From NCBI RefSeq assembly GCF_000011305.1, contig NC_004369.1, positions 3,038,001 to 3,102,000 on the forward strand: DNA of 64,000 nucleotides, given 5' to 3'. A program made the position numbers and the translations under genes. The stretch is from Corynebacterium efficiens YS-314. GTDB lineage: Bacteria > Actinomycetota > Actinomycetes > Mycobacteriales > Mycobacteriaceae. Below are positions 8,748 to 17,154 of this stretch, in pieces (within the stretch, counting starts at the first letter, position 1; the number at the start of each line of letters is the position of its first letter). The notes beneath the pieces are model-generated. The model saw only the letters and a program-made list of their open reading frames with translations. It was not told the origin of the DNA and ran no database searches.

Positions 8748-10088
8748 ATGACATCACACGCAACAGAGAACGGGGGCGCCCCCAGAGGCGGTTCCGGCCC
8801 GGCCACCGCCGGGGTAGAGACTCTCGAATCCAAGCAGCACTCCTTCACCATTCTCGGCATCGGTGGACGACGTCTCGCAGCGGTGCTCCTCGGTTGGTTC
8901 TTCGTCGTCTTCGACGGGTATGACCTGATCGTCTATGGCACCGTCCAGTCGGCGCTCGCCAACGAGTGGGGCCTCGGTTCCGCCCAGCTCGGCACCATCG
9001 GCTCCATGGCATTCTTCGGCATGGCTATCGGCGCGGTGTTCATCGGACGCCTCTCCGACCGCCTCGGCCGCAAGGCAGCCGTCATCGGCTCCGTGGTGAT
9101 CCTCTCCCTGTTCACCTTCCTGTGCACCTTCGCACCCAACCCCTGGGTGTTCGGCGCCTTCCGCTTCGTCGCGGGACTGGGTCTGGGTGGACTGGTCCCA
9201 TCCGTCAACGCGATGGTCTCCGACCTGGTGCCCCGCCGGACCATGTCCGCCTGGGCCACCGTCATGATGTCGGGTGTGCCCCTGGGTGGCTCCATCGCCG
9301 CCGTCCTGGCCGGCCCGATCGTCACCTCCTCCGAGGAGTGGGGCTGGCGCATCATGTTCCTGCTGGCACTAATCCCGCTGGTTGTCGGCCTCCCGCTGGC
9401 ACTGAAGGTGATTCCCTCCGATGATGCGATCCGCGCAGACCACATCGCCCGCGAGGGTGCGGAGGAATCCGCAAGCTTCAAGGACCTGCTGAACTCCCGG
9501 TTCCGCTGGGTGTCCATCTGGTTCGCCGTGGCCACCTTCTTCACCCTGCTGGCCTGGTACGGTCTGGGCACCTGGCTGCCACGCCTCATGGAACAGGCCG
9601 GTTACAACTTCGGCGCCGCCCTGATGTTCACCCTGGCACTCAACCTCGGTGCAATCATCGGTTCCGTCGTCACGGCCTGGGCCGGTGACCGCTTCGGACC
9701 GATCCGCTCCGGTGCGATCGCCGCCGGCATCGCGGGTATCGCCCTGTTCACCCTGCTGCTCTACCCACCGGTCTGGGCGGTCTACATCATCCTGATCCTG
9801 GCGGGCGTGGGCACCCACGGCACCCAGATCCTCATCATCGCCGCTGTGGCCAACTTCTACCCGAGCAACCTGCGTGGCACCGCTCTGGGCTGGTCGCTCG
9901 GCCTCGGCCGCATCGGTGCGGTCGCCGCCCCGCAGCTCGCGGGTCTGCTGCTGGCCTGGAACCTCGGCGTGGACTCCAACTTCATCATGTTCGCCGCCGC
10001 GGCCGTGTTCTCGGCGCTCTCGCTGGCCATTCTGCTTCGCCTGCAGAAGAAGTTCAGCGTGCGCCACCAGGTCGTCGTTCAGGGCTAA
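8748..10088 (+). CDS. genK: Gentisate/3-hydroxybenzoate MFS transporter
   Basis: The 446-residue protein is a 12-helix major facilitator of the aromatic acid:H+ symporter type. The helix-1 motif DGYDLIVYG starts at residue 56, with the acidic residues needed in this family. The loop 2-3 motif GRLSDRLGRKAA lies near residues 102-113. It should import gentisate or 3-hydroxybenzoate. It is the first gene of genK-genH. There is no clear ribosome-binding site before the ATG; AT-rich sequence ends only a few bases upstream, so the message may be nearly leaderless or the true start slightly different. Confidence 0.9.
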   Translation: MTSHATENGGAPRGGSGPATAGVETLESKQHSFTILGIGGRRLAAVLLGWFFVVFDGYDLIVYGTVQSALANEWGLGSAQLGTIGSMAFFGMAIGAVFIGRLSDRLGRKAAVIGSVVILSLFTFLCTFAPNPWVFGAFRFVAGLGLGGLVPSVNAMVSDLVPRRTMSAWATVMMSGVPLGGSIAAVLAGPIVTSSEEWGWRIMFLLALIPLVVGLPLALKVIPSDDAIRADHIAREGAEESASFKDLLNSRFRWVSIWFAVATFFTLLAWYGLGTWLPRLMEQAGYNFGAALMFTLALNLGAIIGSVVTAWAGDRFGPIRSGAIAAGIAGIALFTLLLYPPVWAVYIILILAGVGTHGTQILIIAAVANFYPSNLRGTALGWSLGLGRIGAVAAPQLAGLLLAWNLGVDSNFIMFAAAAVFSALSLAILLRLQKKFSVRHQVVVQG

Positions 10089-10160
10089 CCGCGCCAGCTC
10101 AAATCGCGAGCACAACCAAGGGGCCGCTCGGTCCCCGAAGTTAAGCGAGATTCCCCCTCC

Positions 10161-10239
10161 AGGCCGGAAGCCCAGGCCGGTAGCCCAGGCTAGGAACCCA
10201 GGCCAGGAGGACCAGGCCGGAAGCCCAGGGTGCAAGCCC
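10161..10239. repeat. Six tandem copies of a 13-bp unit
   Basis: Between genK and genH the sequence is a degenerate tandem array with unit AGGCCGGAAGCCC. Copies start at 10161, 10174, 10187, 10200 (14 bp), 10214 and 10227. Copies one and five are identical, copy two differs by one base, and the others by more. It is in the untranslated gap between the two cotranscribed genes and could form GC-rich stem-loops. Confidence 0.85.
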
Positions 10240-10337
10240 GGGTTGCACGTCCCCCGGGGCCGGTGCACAGCATCGGCCCCGGGGCCAACCACTATCAACC
10301 ACTTTCACCGAAGTTTTCAAGTAAGGAAGTTTCAATC

Positions 10338-11681
10338 ATGGTTTCCACTCTTCACAAGACAGATGAACTGAAGGGCCAGAGCATTGTCATCTCTGGCGGT
10401 GGCATCGGTGGCGCGGCTGGTGCCCTGGCGCTGTCCCTGCGCGGCGCGGACGTCACCCTCTTCGAGCGTGCACCGGAGTTCAAGGAGGTCGGTGCCGGCC
10501 TGCAGATCGGCCCGCACGGTTGGCGCATGCTGGAGGGCTGGGGTGTCATCGACCGCATCATCGCGGCCGGTTACCTGCCGCAAGATATGCAGTTCCGTGA
10601 TGCGATCACCCGTGAGACCATCCTGACCCTGGACTTCGATGAGGAGTTCGAGAAGCACTACGGTGGCCGTTACCTGGTCATCCACCGCTCTGATCTGCTG
10701 TCCATCCTCGTGGACGCGGCCCGTGAGGCCGGTGCCACCCTGCACAATGGTGCCACCGTCGGCGAGTCCCGTCGCACCGACGCCGGCATCGAGGTTGACC
10801 TGGAGTGGGAGGGCAAGGAAGGCCCGGCCACCTTCGAGGCTGATGCCTTCCTGGCGTTCGACGGCATCCACTCCCGTCACCGCAACCACCTCGTGGAGGA
10901 TGCGCCTGTCCCGTCGGCCTACGTGGCCTACCGTGGCACCTCCAAGCTGCAGGAGGATGAGGCCATGAAGGACCTCAAGTCCGTCATCGGTTACATCGGA
11001 CCGCACGTCCACTTCATCCAGTACCCGCTGCGCGCTGGCGAGCTGCTCAACCAGGTGGCTGTCTTCGAGTCCAAGCGTTACCTGGAGGGCCGTGAGGCCG
11101 GTGACGTCCCGGAGGACTGGGGCAACCCGGAGGAGCTCAAGCAGGCCTACACCCACTGCTCCGATTTCATCCAGGATCGTCTGGACACCCTGTGGACCCA
11201 CAACTGGTGGCAGATGTCCGACCGTGAGCCACTGCTGAAGCTGAACCACGGCCGCATGATCCTCGTCGGCGATGCTGCACACCCACCGCTGCAGTACCTG
11301 GCTTCCGGTGCCGTCATGGCGATGGAGGATGCTGAGGCCATCGCGATCTTCGCTTCCGATGCCGCCAACGCCGGCAACCTGGATTGGGAGCAGGTCTTCG
11401 AGGAGGTCTCCGCGGAGCGTGCGCCACGCTGTGCCCGTATCCAGACCACCGGCCGGTTCTGGGGCGAGCTGTGGCACCTCGAGGGTACCGCCCGCCTGAT
11501 CCGCAATGAGCTGTTCCGTCAGGCTGACCGCTCCGGCTGGTTCCAGTACGCGGACTGGCTGTGGGGCTACGACGCCTCCAAGCGCGAGTACCTGAAGGAT
11601 CCCTCCAAGGGTGAGCTGCCCAAGGAGATCCAGGAGTGGCGTTACGCCCTGCTGGAGAACAACCAGGAAGTCAACGCCTAA
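10338..11681 (+). CDS. genH: 3-hydroxybenzoate 6-monooxygenase
   Basis: The 447-residue flavoprotein hydroxylates 3-hydroxybenzoate to gentisate with NAD(P)H and oxygen, feeding the genDFM pathway. It shows the class A hydroxylase motifs: GGGIGG dinucleotide binding (20-25), the FDGIHSRHR segment in the middle, and GDAAHPP with Asp312 contacting FAD ribose. The start MVSTLHKTD is preceded by AAGGAAG; a longer in-frame start lies inside the upstream repeat array and is unlikely. It follows genK after a 249-bp gap and ends at a strong terminator. Confidence 0.92.
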   Translation: MVSTLHKTDELKGQSIVISGGGIGGAAGALALSLRGADVTLFERAPEFKEVGAGLQIGPHGWRMLEGWGVIDRIIAAGYLPQDMQFRDAITRETILTLDFDEEFEKHYGGRYLVIHRSDLLSILVDAAREAGATLHNGATVGESRRTDAGIEVDLEWEGKEGPATFEADAFLAFDGIHSRHRNHLVEDAPVPSAYVAYRGTSKLQEDEAMKDLKSVIGYIGPHVHFIQYPLRAGELLNQVAVFESKRYLEGREAGDVPEDWGNPEELKQAYTHCSDFIQDRLDTLWTHNWWQMSDREPLLKLNHGRMILVGDAAHPPLQYLASGAVMAMEDAEAIAIFASDAANAGNLDWEQVFEEVSAERAPRCARIQTTGRFWGELWHLEGTARLIRNELFRQADRSGWFQYADWLWGYDASKREYLKDPSKGELPKEIQEWRYALLENNQEVNA

Positions 11682-11698
11682 GCGCGCTTGACGACGAA

Positions 11699-11736
11699 AA
11701 ACGGCCGCCCCACGCAGTAGCGTGGGGCGGCCGTTT
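11699..11736. terminator. Bidirectional terminator
   Basis: A 16-bp GC-rich inverted repeat (11699-11714 with 11721-11736) with a six-base loop is flanked by A-run and T-run ends. It sits between the convergent genH and symporter genes. Confidence 0.9.
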
Positions 11737-11757
11737 CGGGTTTCCAGGGGGCTGGCG

Positions 11758-13011
11758 TTAACCGCGGTGCTCGATGTCGGAGGGGGTGATCCCGAACTCC
11801 ACGCGGTCCTCCTCGGGGAGGTCCTCCTGGTGGGTCTCAGAGATACGCCCCTTGGACAGCTTGTTCACGATAACCGCGATGGCACCGTCACCGGTGACAT
11901 TGGCTGCGGTGCCGAAGGAGTCGATGGCGATGTAGGCGGCGATCATGAGGGCGACCTGCTCGGTGTTGAAACCGAGCATGGAGGCCAACATGCCGGTGGC
12001 CGCCATGATGGCGCCACCCGGAACACCCGGTGCCGCGATCATGGTGATGCCGAGCATGAGCAGGAAGCCCAGGGCCAAACCGACGCTGACCTGGATGTCA
12101 TAAATGTAAACCACGGCGAAGGCGAAGAGACCGATCTTCATCATGGAGCCGGCGAGGTGGATGGTGGCGCACAGTGGCACCACGAAGCCCGCGACGTTGA
12201 CGTCGACATCATTTTTCAGGGTCTGCTGGTAGGTGACCGGGATGGTCGCCGCGGATGAGGAGGTGCCCAGCGCGGTGAAGTAGGCGGGCAGCATGTTCTT
12301 GAACAGGGTCCACGGGTTACGGCCGGCGATGACACCGGCGGTGATGAACTGGATGGTCAGAAACACCAGGGTGCCCACCACAGCCAGGATGAGCACCTTG
12401 CCGAAGGCGGACATGATCTCCACCAGCCCGCCGTTCATGCCCAGACCGAGGAAGATGCCGAAGATGAACAGGGGCAGCAGCGGAATGACGAAGGCGGTGA
12501 TCACCTTCATCACCACACGCTCGAGCTCACGGGTGACCTTATACAGGTTCTCGGATTTGACCACCGTCATACCCAGGCCGAGGCAGAACGCCAGCAGCAG
12601 GGCGGTCATGACCTCGAAGGGTGGTGGCATCTCGATAGAGAAATAGGGGACCAGTGCATCCGCATCCAGATCGATCTCGCTGATGTTGGCGTGGTCGGCG
12701 AGCATCCACGGGTACAGGGCACGGGACGCCGCGTAGGCGAGCAGACCGGACAGGATGGTGGAGGCGTAGGCGATACCGGCAACGATCCCCAGCCACTTGC
12801 CCGCACCACGGCCGAGACCAGCGATGGCGGGTGCGATGAGAGCGAAGATCAGAACCGGGATGAAGAAGTTCAGGAAGTTGCCGAACAGGCCGTTGAAGGT
12901 GGTGAAGATCTGGGCGAGCCACACCGGGAAGAAGAGGCTGCAGACGATTCCGAGGATGATCGCTATGACCACCCGGAACAGCAGCGACGAGCGGATGCTC
13001 TTGAAGTCCAT
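11758..13011 (-). CDS. Dicarboxylate/amino acid:cation symporter (DAACS family)
   Basis: The 417-residue protein is an inner-membrane secondary transporter with about eight helices and the re-entrant hairpins of the glutamate/C4-dicarboxylate carrier family. The family Ser-rich hairpin segment ALGTSSSAATIP is present, as are the C-terminal substrate region GVPGGAIMAA and an AANVTGDG segment. I placed the start at MDFKSIRSS, six bases after AGGAA; upstream in-frame codons are Pro-rich and poor coding sequence. C. glutamicum has a DAACS gene at the same position between gen and trp genes. Substrate cannot be read from the sequence. Confidence 0.9.
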   Translation of the reverse strand: MDFKSIRSSLLFRVVIAIILGIVCSLFFPVWLAQIFTTFNGLFGNFLNFFIPVLIFALIAPAIAGLGRGAGKWLGIVAGIAYASTILSGLLAYAASRALYPWMLADHANISEIDLDADALVPYFSIEMPPPFEVMTALLLAFCLGLGMTVVKSENLYKVTRELERVVMKVITAFVIPLLPLFIFGIFLGLGMNGGLVEIMSAFGKVLILAVVGTLVFLTIQFITAGVIAGRNPWTLFKNMLPAYFTALGTSSSAATIPVTYQQTLKNDVDVNVAGFVVPLCATIHLAGSMMKIGLFAFAVVYIYDIQVSVGLALGFLLMLGITMIAAPGVPGGAIMAATGMLASMLGFNTEQVALMIAAYIAIDSFGTAANVTGDGAIAVIVNKLSKGRISETHQEDLPEEDRVEFGITPSDIEHRG

Positions 13012-13369
13012 GGTTGTTCCTACATGTTTGTGGGGCGTGTGATCCGCCTCCCGGGAGGGAACCGGCCCCTTGAGACTCCGGTAGGGGAGGGGTGGGCCGG
13101 GGCAATCCGCGTGGGGAGGCGGCGAATTGTTCAGGTTGTTCACGCGCTGGGTCGGGTGGTCACCGCGTACCCGGATGAGGTTCCTGCCGACACCCGGTGG
13201 GAAGTACCGCGGGAGCTACGAAGGGCACTGGGTTTTGTGTGGTGGAGCAACCAGCCAGCTGCGACACCTGTCAGATTACTGCACAGCGCTGGTACGACCT
13301 ATCCGGAGAACTCATCCTGTGCCACCTATCAGACCGTGCCAAACCCGCCAGAAAGGATTACGGAAAGGA
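13012..13369. other. Divergent promoter region
   Basis: This 358-bp gap separates the minus-strand symporter from the plus-strand SdpI-like gene and should hold both promoters. One + strand GGGGAGGG octamer lies at 13084. I found no further gene or strong hairpin. Confidence 0.5.
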
Positions 13370-13399
13370 ATGAACCTGGGGTTAGAGTGGTTGATATGA
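13370..13399 (+). CDS. Putative 9-codon upstream ORF (MNLGLEWLI)
   Basis: An ATG at 13370 opens nine codons, MNLGLEWLI, whose TGA overlaps the ATG of the next gene as ATGA. AAGGA lies 12 bases upstream and GGAAAGGA abuts the ATG. Codon seven is Trp. Because the following gene is annotated as a tryptophan-linked protein (trpP) in C. glutamicum, a translation-coupled tryptophan sensor is conceivable; this is inference. Confidence 0.4.
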   Translation: MNLGLEWLI

Positions 13400-13953
13400 C
13401 GGTGATCGGCATTATCCTTGGCAGCCTCTTCGGCATTCTCGCAGTCCTACTCGTCGTAACCGGTGTCCTCGCCTGGAAGGCGAAACTCCCCGGCAACCCT
13501 GTTCTGGGCATCCGTGTCCCGGAGGTCCGCAAGTCGCAGGAACTGTGGGACATGGCCCACCGCGTGGCGGGCCCCCTGTGGGTGCTGTCCGGTGTCGCCT
13601 GGGCGATCGCCTCGCTGATGGCGTTCGCCGCCACCGGGTGGATGTGGCTCGTGGTCGGCCTCGGTGTCATCGGTGGTCTGGTCTTCCTCGGCATGGGTGC
13701 CGGCATGGGAGCCCACACCGTTGCCATGGTTGACGCCAAGCGCAAGGCGCAGGGCGAGGATGCGGGCGGTTGCTCCTCCTGCGGCGAGGGTGGCTGTGGT
13801 TCCGCGGCAGAGGGCGCAGGCGACACGTGTGCTCCCGCCAACGAGCCCGTTGAGAATGACACCCCGGTCAACGCACCCGCAATCGACTTCGACGCCCTGC
13901 GCAGGGCCGCCCAGGCACAGAACCAGGCACAGACCCGGGCAAGCCAGGACTAG
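13396..13953 (+). CDS. SdpI-family membrane protein (trpP-like position)
   Basis: The 185-residue protein has an N-terminal helix (IGIILGSLFGILAVLLVVTG), an SdpI-like segment LPGNPVLGIRVPEVRKS-ELWDMAHR, and two further helices. The C-terminal third is soluble and Cys-rich (GGCSSCGEGGCGS), which could bind metal. In C. glutamicum the homologue directly upstream of the trp operon is called trpP, a presumed tryptophan permease. The SdpI features make direct transport uncertain, so I give no symbol. The ATG overlaps the stop of a nine-codon upstream ORF; GTG three codons earlier is an alternative start. Confidence 0.8.
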   Translation: MTVIGIILGSLFGILAVLLVVTGVLAWKAKLPGNPVLGIRVPEVRKSQELWDMAHRVAGPLWVLSGVAWAIASLMAFAATGWMWLVVGLGVIGGLVFLGMGAGMGAHTVAMVDAKRKAQGEDAGGCSSCGEGGCGSAAEGAGDTCAPANEPVENDTPVNAPAIDFDALRRAAQAQNQAQTRASQD

Positions 13954-13991
13954 CGCCTCCTGTTTCTGCCCCGCGGTAGCACCGGGGACAC

Positions 13992-14023
13992 AACCGGCCT
14001 TCTCTCCAGAGAGAAGGCCGGTT
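13992..14023. terminator. Bidirectional terminator
   Basis: A 15-bp perfect inverted repeat (13992-14006 with 14009-14023) with a two-base centre is followed by a T-rich run. It separates the convergent SdpI-like gene and the small membrane protein gene. Confidence 0.88.
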
Positions 14024-14081
14024 TCCTGTTTGTCTGGAAAGATCCGAAAGGTTCAGTTGCTGACACCGCTGCAACCCAGCC

Positions 14082-14489
14082 CTATTCCTCAACTGTCTGC
14101 GGGGCAACCCGCGGGGCTTCCTGCTTATCGGCTTCCTGCTTATCGGCTTCCTGCGCCACCCAGAAGACCACCAGGAGGAATACGGGTGCCACCCACCACC
14201 GTAAACCAACCCCCTCCGCGCCTCTGGTGATCAATTCCGTGATTCCACCCATGAGCCAAAACCCGAGGAAACCGATAGCTATTTCCTGCCAGAGCCCCTT
14301 ATAGGGTCGGCTCAGACGCCAGAGCGGGAAGACCACGGTGATCACCGTGGCGATTGCCACCGCAATCCAGAAGCGACTGGGCGCACCGCTGGTAATGGTG
14401 TGGGCGAAATCGGTGATGGCAGCGATCTCCACCCAGCCGAGAACCATGGCCACGGCGCTGATGAGGATGACTCTGCTACGGGAACCCAT
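14082..14489 (-). CDS. Small membrane protein, unknown function
   Basis: The 135-residue protein has four hydrophobic segments: near 5-25, 40-57, 70-85 and 100-115. It ends in a charged tail with EADKQ repeated. The tail repeat is also visible in DNA as a 15-bp tandem duplication around 14117-14151. I chose the ATG at 14489 because AAGGGA lies at suitable spacing; an ATG three codons earlier is also possible. It is transcribed away from the trp leader and convergent with the SdpI-like gene. I recognise no family. Confidence 0.7.
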   Translation of the reverse strand: MGSRSRVILISAVAMVLGWVEIAAITDFAHTITSGAPSRFWIAVAIATVITVVFPLWRLSRPYKGLWQEIAIGFLGFWLMGGITELITRGAEGVGLRWWVAPVFLLVVFWVAQEADKQEADKQEAPRVAPQTVEE

Positions 14490-14620
14490 GCCACACATCC
14501 CTTAATCTATATCTAGAGAAATAATTGTTAACCTACCATTATCCGGAATCACCCAGGGAGACTGGGCATGTACACATATAAATGAGACAAATTTCCCACC
14601 CCGTGATAAAGTTCTGGGTT

Positions 14621-14674
14621 GTGAACAACTTCTGTCAATCCCAGGGCACCCAGTGGTGGTGGCGCGCTAGATAA
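14621..14674 (+). CDS. trpL: trp operon leader peptide
   Basis: A GTG opens a 17-codon leader, MNNFCQSQGTQWWWRAR, containing three consecutive Trp codons and stopping at TAA. This is the sensor of tryptophan attenuation: ribosome stalling at the Trp codons when charged tRNA-Trp is scarce would favour the antiterminator. It lies about 250 bp upstream of trpE, as in other coryneform bacteria. Confidence 0.92.
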   Translation: MNNFCQSQGTQWWWRAR

Positions 14675-14717
14675 GCGGGCCCACGGATCACCAAGTTGTT
14701 TTCACACTGAAGATTTC

Positions 14718-14757
14718 AAGGCTCGTGTACTTCGTTCGACGAAGCAGCGGGCCTTTT
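14718..14757 (+). terminator. trp attenuator terminator
   Basis: A two-part hairpin, AAGGCTCG paired with CGGGCCTT around an inner CTTCGT/ACGAAG stem, is followed by TTTT. It lies 44 bases after trpL. The upstream segment AGCGGGCCC near 14674-14682 could compete for the 3' arm as the antiterminator partner. Confidence 0.85.
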
Positions 14758-14923
14758 GTGGTTCACAGGATAAACCTGGATAACCCACAACCGGCGCGCC
14801 CCGGGATCGAACGAAGCTCAAAGCCCCATTAATGAGTTGTTCTTAAACGTTCGTCCCAGTGAAAGGCCCGGTTCCCATGTCAGTTGTGACACCCGTCCTG
14901 AGTCTCAGGCAGGTGAGTGCCCC

Positions 14924-16504
14924 ATGAGCACCGCCCCCCATGTTCTATCCCGCACGGTGCGGTACCACGAGGATGCCTCCAGTCTGTTCGCCCACCTCGG
15001 TGGGACTGTAGCCGATGATGCGGCGCTGTTGGAGAGCGCGGACATCACCACCAAGAACGGCATCTCCTCCCTGGCTGTGCTCAAGGGTTCGGTCCGGGTC
15101 ACCTGCGAGGGCCAGCGGGTCACGGCGCAGCCTCTGACCGAGTCGGGGCGCATCGTAGCCTCCCGCCTGGCGGAGGAGCTGGGTGAGTACCGGATCTCCG
15201 CACTGTCGCCGGAGCATGGCAACCCGGTCACCTTCGAGTTCCCGGTCTCGGATGCGGTGGATGAGCGCGAGCGCCTCACCTCCATCAGCACGATCGAGGT
15301 GCTGCGGAAGCTGCAGTTCGATTCCGGTTATGATCACCCGGCGCTGCCGTTGCTGATGGGCGGTTTCGCCTTCGACTACCTGGAGACCTTCGAGACTCTG
15401 CCGGCGGTGGGAGAGGGGATCAACACCTACCCCGATTATCAGTTCCTGGTCGCGGAGATCATCCTGGACATCAACCACCAGGAGCAGACCGCCCAGCTGG
15501 TCGGTGTGTCCAGCGACCCGGACGCGCTGGGGGAGGAGCTCGCGCAGCTCGCCGGGCTTATCGACGCCGCACTGCCCGGCTCCGATCACGCCTACAAGGT
15601 CACCCCACACGCCGGCGACACCCTGCGCGTGGTCGCCGACATCCCGGATGCGGAGTTCCGCCAGCAGGTCGCCGATCTCAAGGACAATATCCACAACGGT
15701 GACATCTATCAGGTGGTGCCGGCGCGGTCCTTCTCCGCACCGTGCCCGGATGCCTTCGCAGCCTATCTCCAGCTGCGGGCCACCAACCCGAGCCCGTACA
15801 TGTTCTATGTGCGCGGTCTGGACAACAACCGTCCCTATGAACTCTTCGGCGCCTCCCCGGAGTCCAACCTGAAGTTCACCGCCGCCACCGGCGAGCTGCA
15901 GCTGTATCCGATCGCCGGCACCCGCCCGCGTGGGTTGAATGCGGATGGCACCATTAATGATGAGTTGGATATCCGTAATGAACTGGATATGCGCACCAAC
16001 GCCAAGGAGGTTGCGGAGCACACCATGCTGGTGGATCTCGCCCGCAATGACCTGGCGCGGGTGTCGGTACCGGCGACCCGTCGCGTGGCGGATCTGCTCC
16101 AGGTCGACCGCTACTCCCGGGTGATGCACCTGGTGTCCCGGGTCACCGCCACCCTGGATCCGGAGCTGGATGCCCTGGATGCCTACCGTGCGTGCATGAA
16201 CATGGGGACGTTGACGGGTGCCCCGAAGTTGCGCGCCATGGAGTTGCTGCGGGGCGTCGAGAAGCGTCGCCGTGGGTCCTACGGCGGTGCCGTGGGGTAC
16301 CTGCGCGGCAATGGCGACATGGATAACTGCATTGTCATCCGCTCCGCGTTCGTGCAGGACGGGGTGGCGGCCGTGCAGGCCGGCGCCGGTGTTGTGCGCG
16401 ATTCCAATCCCCAGTCCGAAGCCGATGAGACACTGCACAAGGCCTATGCCGTGCTCAATGCCATCGCACTCGCCGCCGGTTCCACCCTGGAGGTCGTCCG
16501 ATGA
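14924..16504 (+). CDS. trpE: Anthranilate synthase component I
   Basis: The 526-residue subunit turns chorismate into anthranilate with ammonia delivered by TrpG. The tryptophan feedback site LLES is intact (35-38), so the enzyme should be feedback inhibited. Chorismate-binding motifs include PSPYMFYVRG, GTLTGAPKLRAMELL and RRGSYGGAVGYL. The protein closely resembles C. glutamicum TrpE. The start MSTAPHVLSR follows AGGTGAG; an in-frame ATG 29 codons earlier lies in leader sequence. It is the first structural gene after the attenuator, and its stop overlaps trpG as ATGA. Confidence 0.96.
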   Translation: MSTAPHVLSRTVRYHEDASSLFAHLGGTVADDAALLESADITTKNGISSLAVLKGSVRVTCEGQRVTAQPLTESGRIVASRLAEELGEYRISALSPEHGNPVTFEFPVSDAVDERERLTSISTIEVLRKLQFDSGYDHPALPLLMGGFAFDYLETFETLPAVGEGINTYPDYQFLVAEIILDINHQEQTAQLVGVSSDPDALGEELAQLAGLIDAALPGSDHAYKVTPHAGDTLRVVADIPDAEFRQQVADLKDNIHNGDIYQVVPARSFSAPCPDAFAAYLQLRATNPSPYMFYVRGLDNNRPYELFGASPESNLKFTAATGELQLYPIAGTRPRGLNADGTINDELDIRNELDMRTNAKEVAEHTMLVDLARNDLARVSVPATRRVADLLQVDRYSRVMHLVSRVTATLDPELDALDAYRACMNMGTLTGAPKLRAMELLRGVEKRRRGSYGGAVGYLRGNGDMDNCIVIRSAFVQDGVAAVQAGAGVVRDSNPQSEADETLHKAYAVLNAIALAAGSTLEVVR

Positions 16505-17136
16505 CACACGTGGTCCTCATCGATAATCATGATTCCTTCGTCTACAACCTCGTCGATGCCTTCGCCGTCGCCGGGTACCGCTGCACCGTGTTCCGCAACA
16601 CCGTCGACATCGAGACGGTGCTCGCCGCCGAACCGGATCTGATCTGCCTGTCACCCGGCCCCGGCTACCCGGCGGATGCGGGCAACATGATGGCGCTGCT
16701 GGACCGGGTGCTGGGTGAGATCCCGCTGCTGGGTATCTGCCTGGGTTTCCAGGCGCTCATCGAACACCACGGTGGCAAGGTGGAGCCCTGCGGCCCGGTG
16801 CACGGCACCACCGACGACATGGTGCTCACCAACGCCGGTGTCACCCACTCCGTCTTCGCCGGACTGGCCACCGATGTGGAACCGGACCGGCCGGAGCTGC
16901 CGGGTCGGTGTGTCCCGATCGGGCGTTACCACTCCCTCGGATGCGTGGAGGCCCCGAAGGGGATGATCTCCCTGTGCACGTGTTCCTCCGAGATCGGGGA
17001 GGTGATCATGGCCGCCGAGACCACCGATGAGATGGCCATCGGCCTGCAGTTCCACCCGGAGTCGGTGCTCAGCCCCACGGGCCCGATCATCCTGGGCCGG
17101 TGCGTGGACAAGCTGCTTTCCGTCAACAATAAATAG
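16501..17136 (+). CDS. trpG: Anthranilate synthase component II (glutamine amidotransferase)
   Basis: The 211-residue class I amidotransferase supplies ammonia to TrpE. The catalytic triad is present: Cys80 in LGICLGF, and His185 and Glu187 in FHPES. The oxyanion region LSPGPGYP is intact. It is not fused to TrpD, unlike the enteric arrangement. ATGA overlap with trpE indicates translational coupling and equal subunit supply. Confidence 0.96.
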   Translation: MTHVVLIDNHDSFVYNLVDAFAVAGYRCTVFRNTVDIETVLAAEPDLICLSPGPGYPADAGNMMALLDRVLGEIPLLGICLGFQALIEHHGGKVEPCGPVHGTTDDMVLTNAGVTHSVFAGLATDVEPDRPELPGRCVPIGRYHSLGCVEAPKGMISLCTCSSEIGEVIMAAETTDEMAIGLQFHPESVLSPTGPIILGRCVDKLLSVNNK

Positions 17137-17154
17137 TGTAAGGATTTTTCCCAT

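Noticed and set aside
10161-10239. CRISPR-like array
   Set aside because: Units are 13 bp and contiguous with no spacers and no cas genes, so it is a simple tandem repeat.
12691-13395. A 235-codon upstream extension of the SdpI-like protein
   Set aside because: The extension lies antisense to the symporter gene and has no membrane or family features; the ATG at 13396 starts the recognisable protein.
14945-16507. 520-codon minus-strand frame opposite trpE
   Set aside because: Low-complexity Gly/Arg/His-rich shadow of a well-identified gene.
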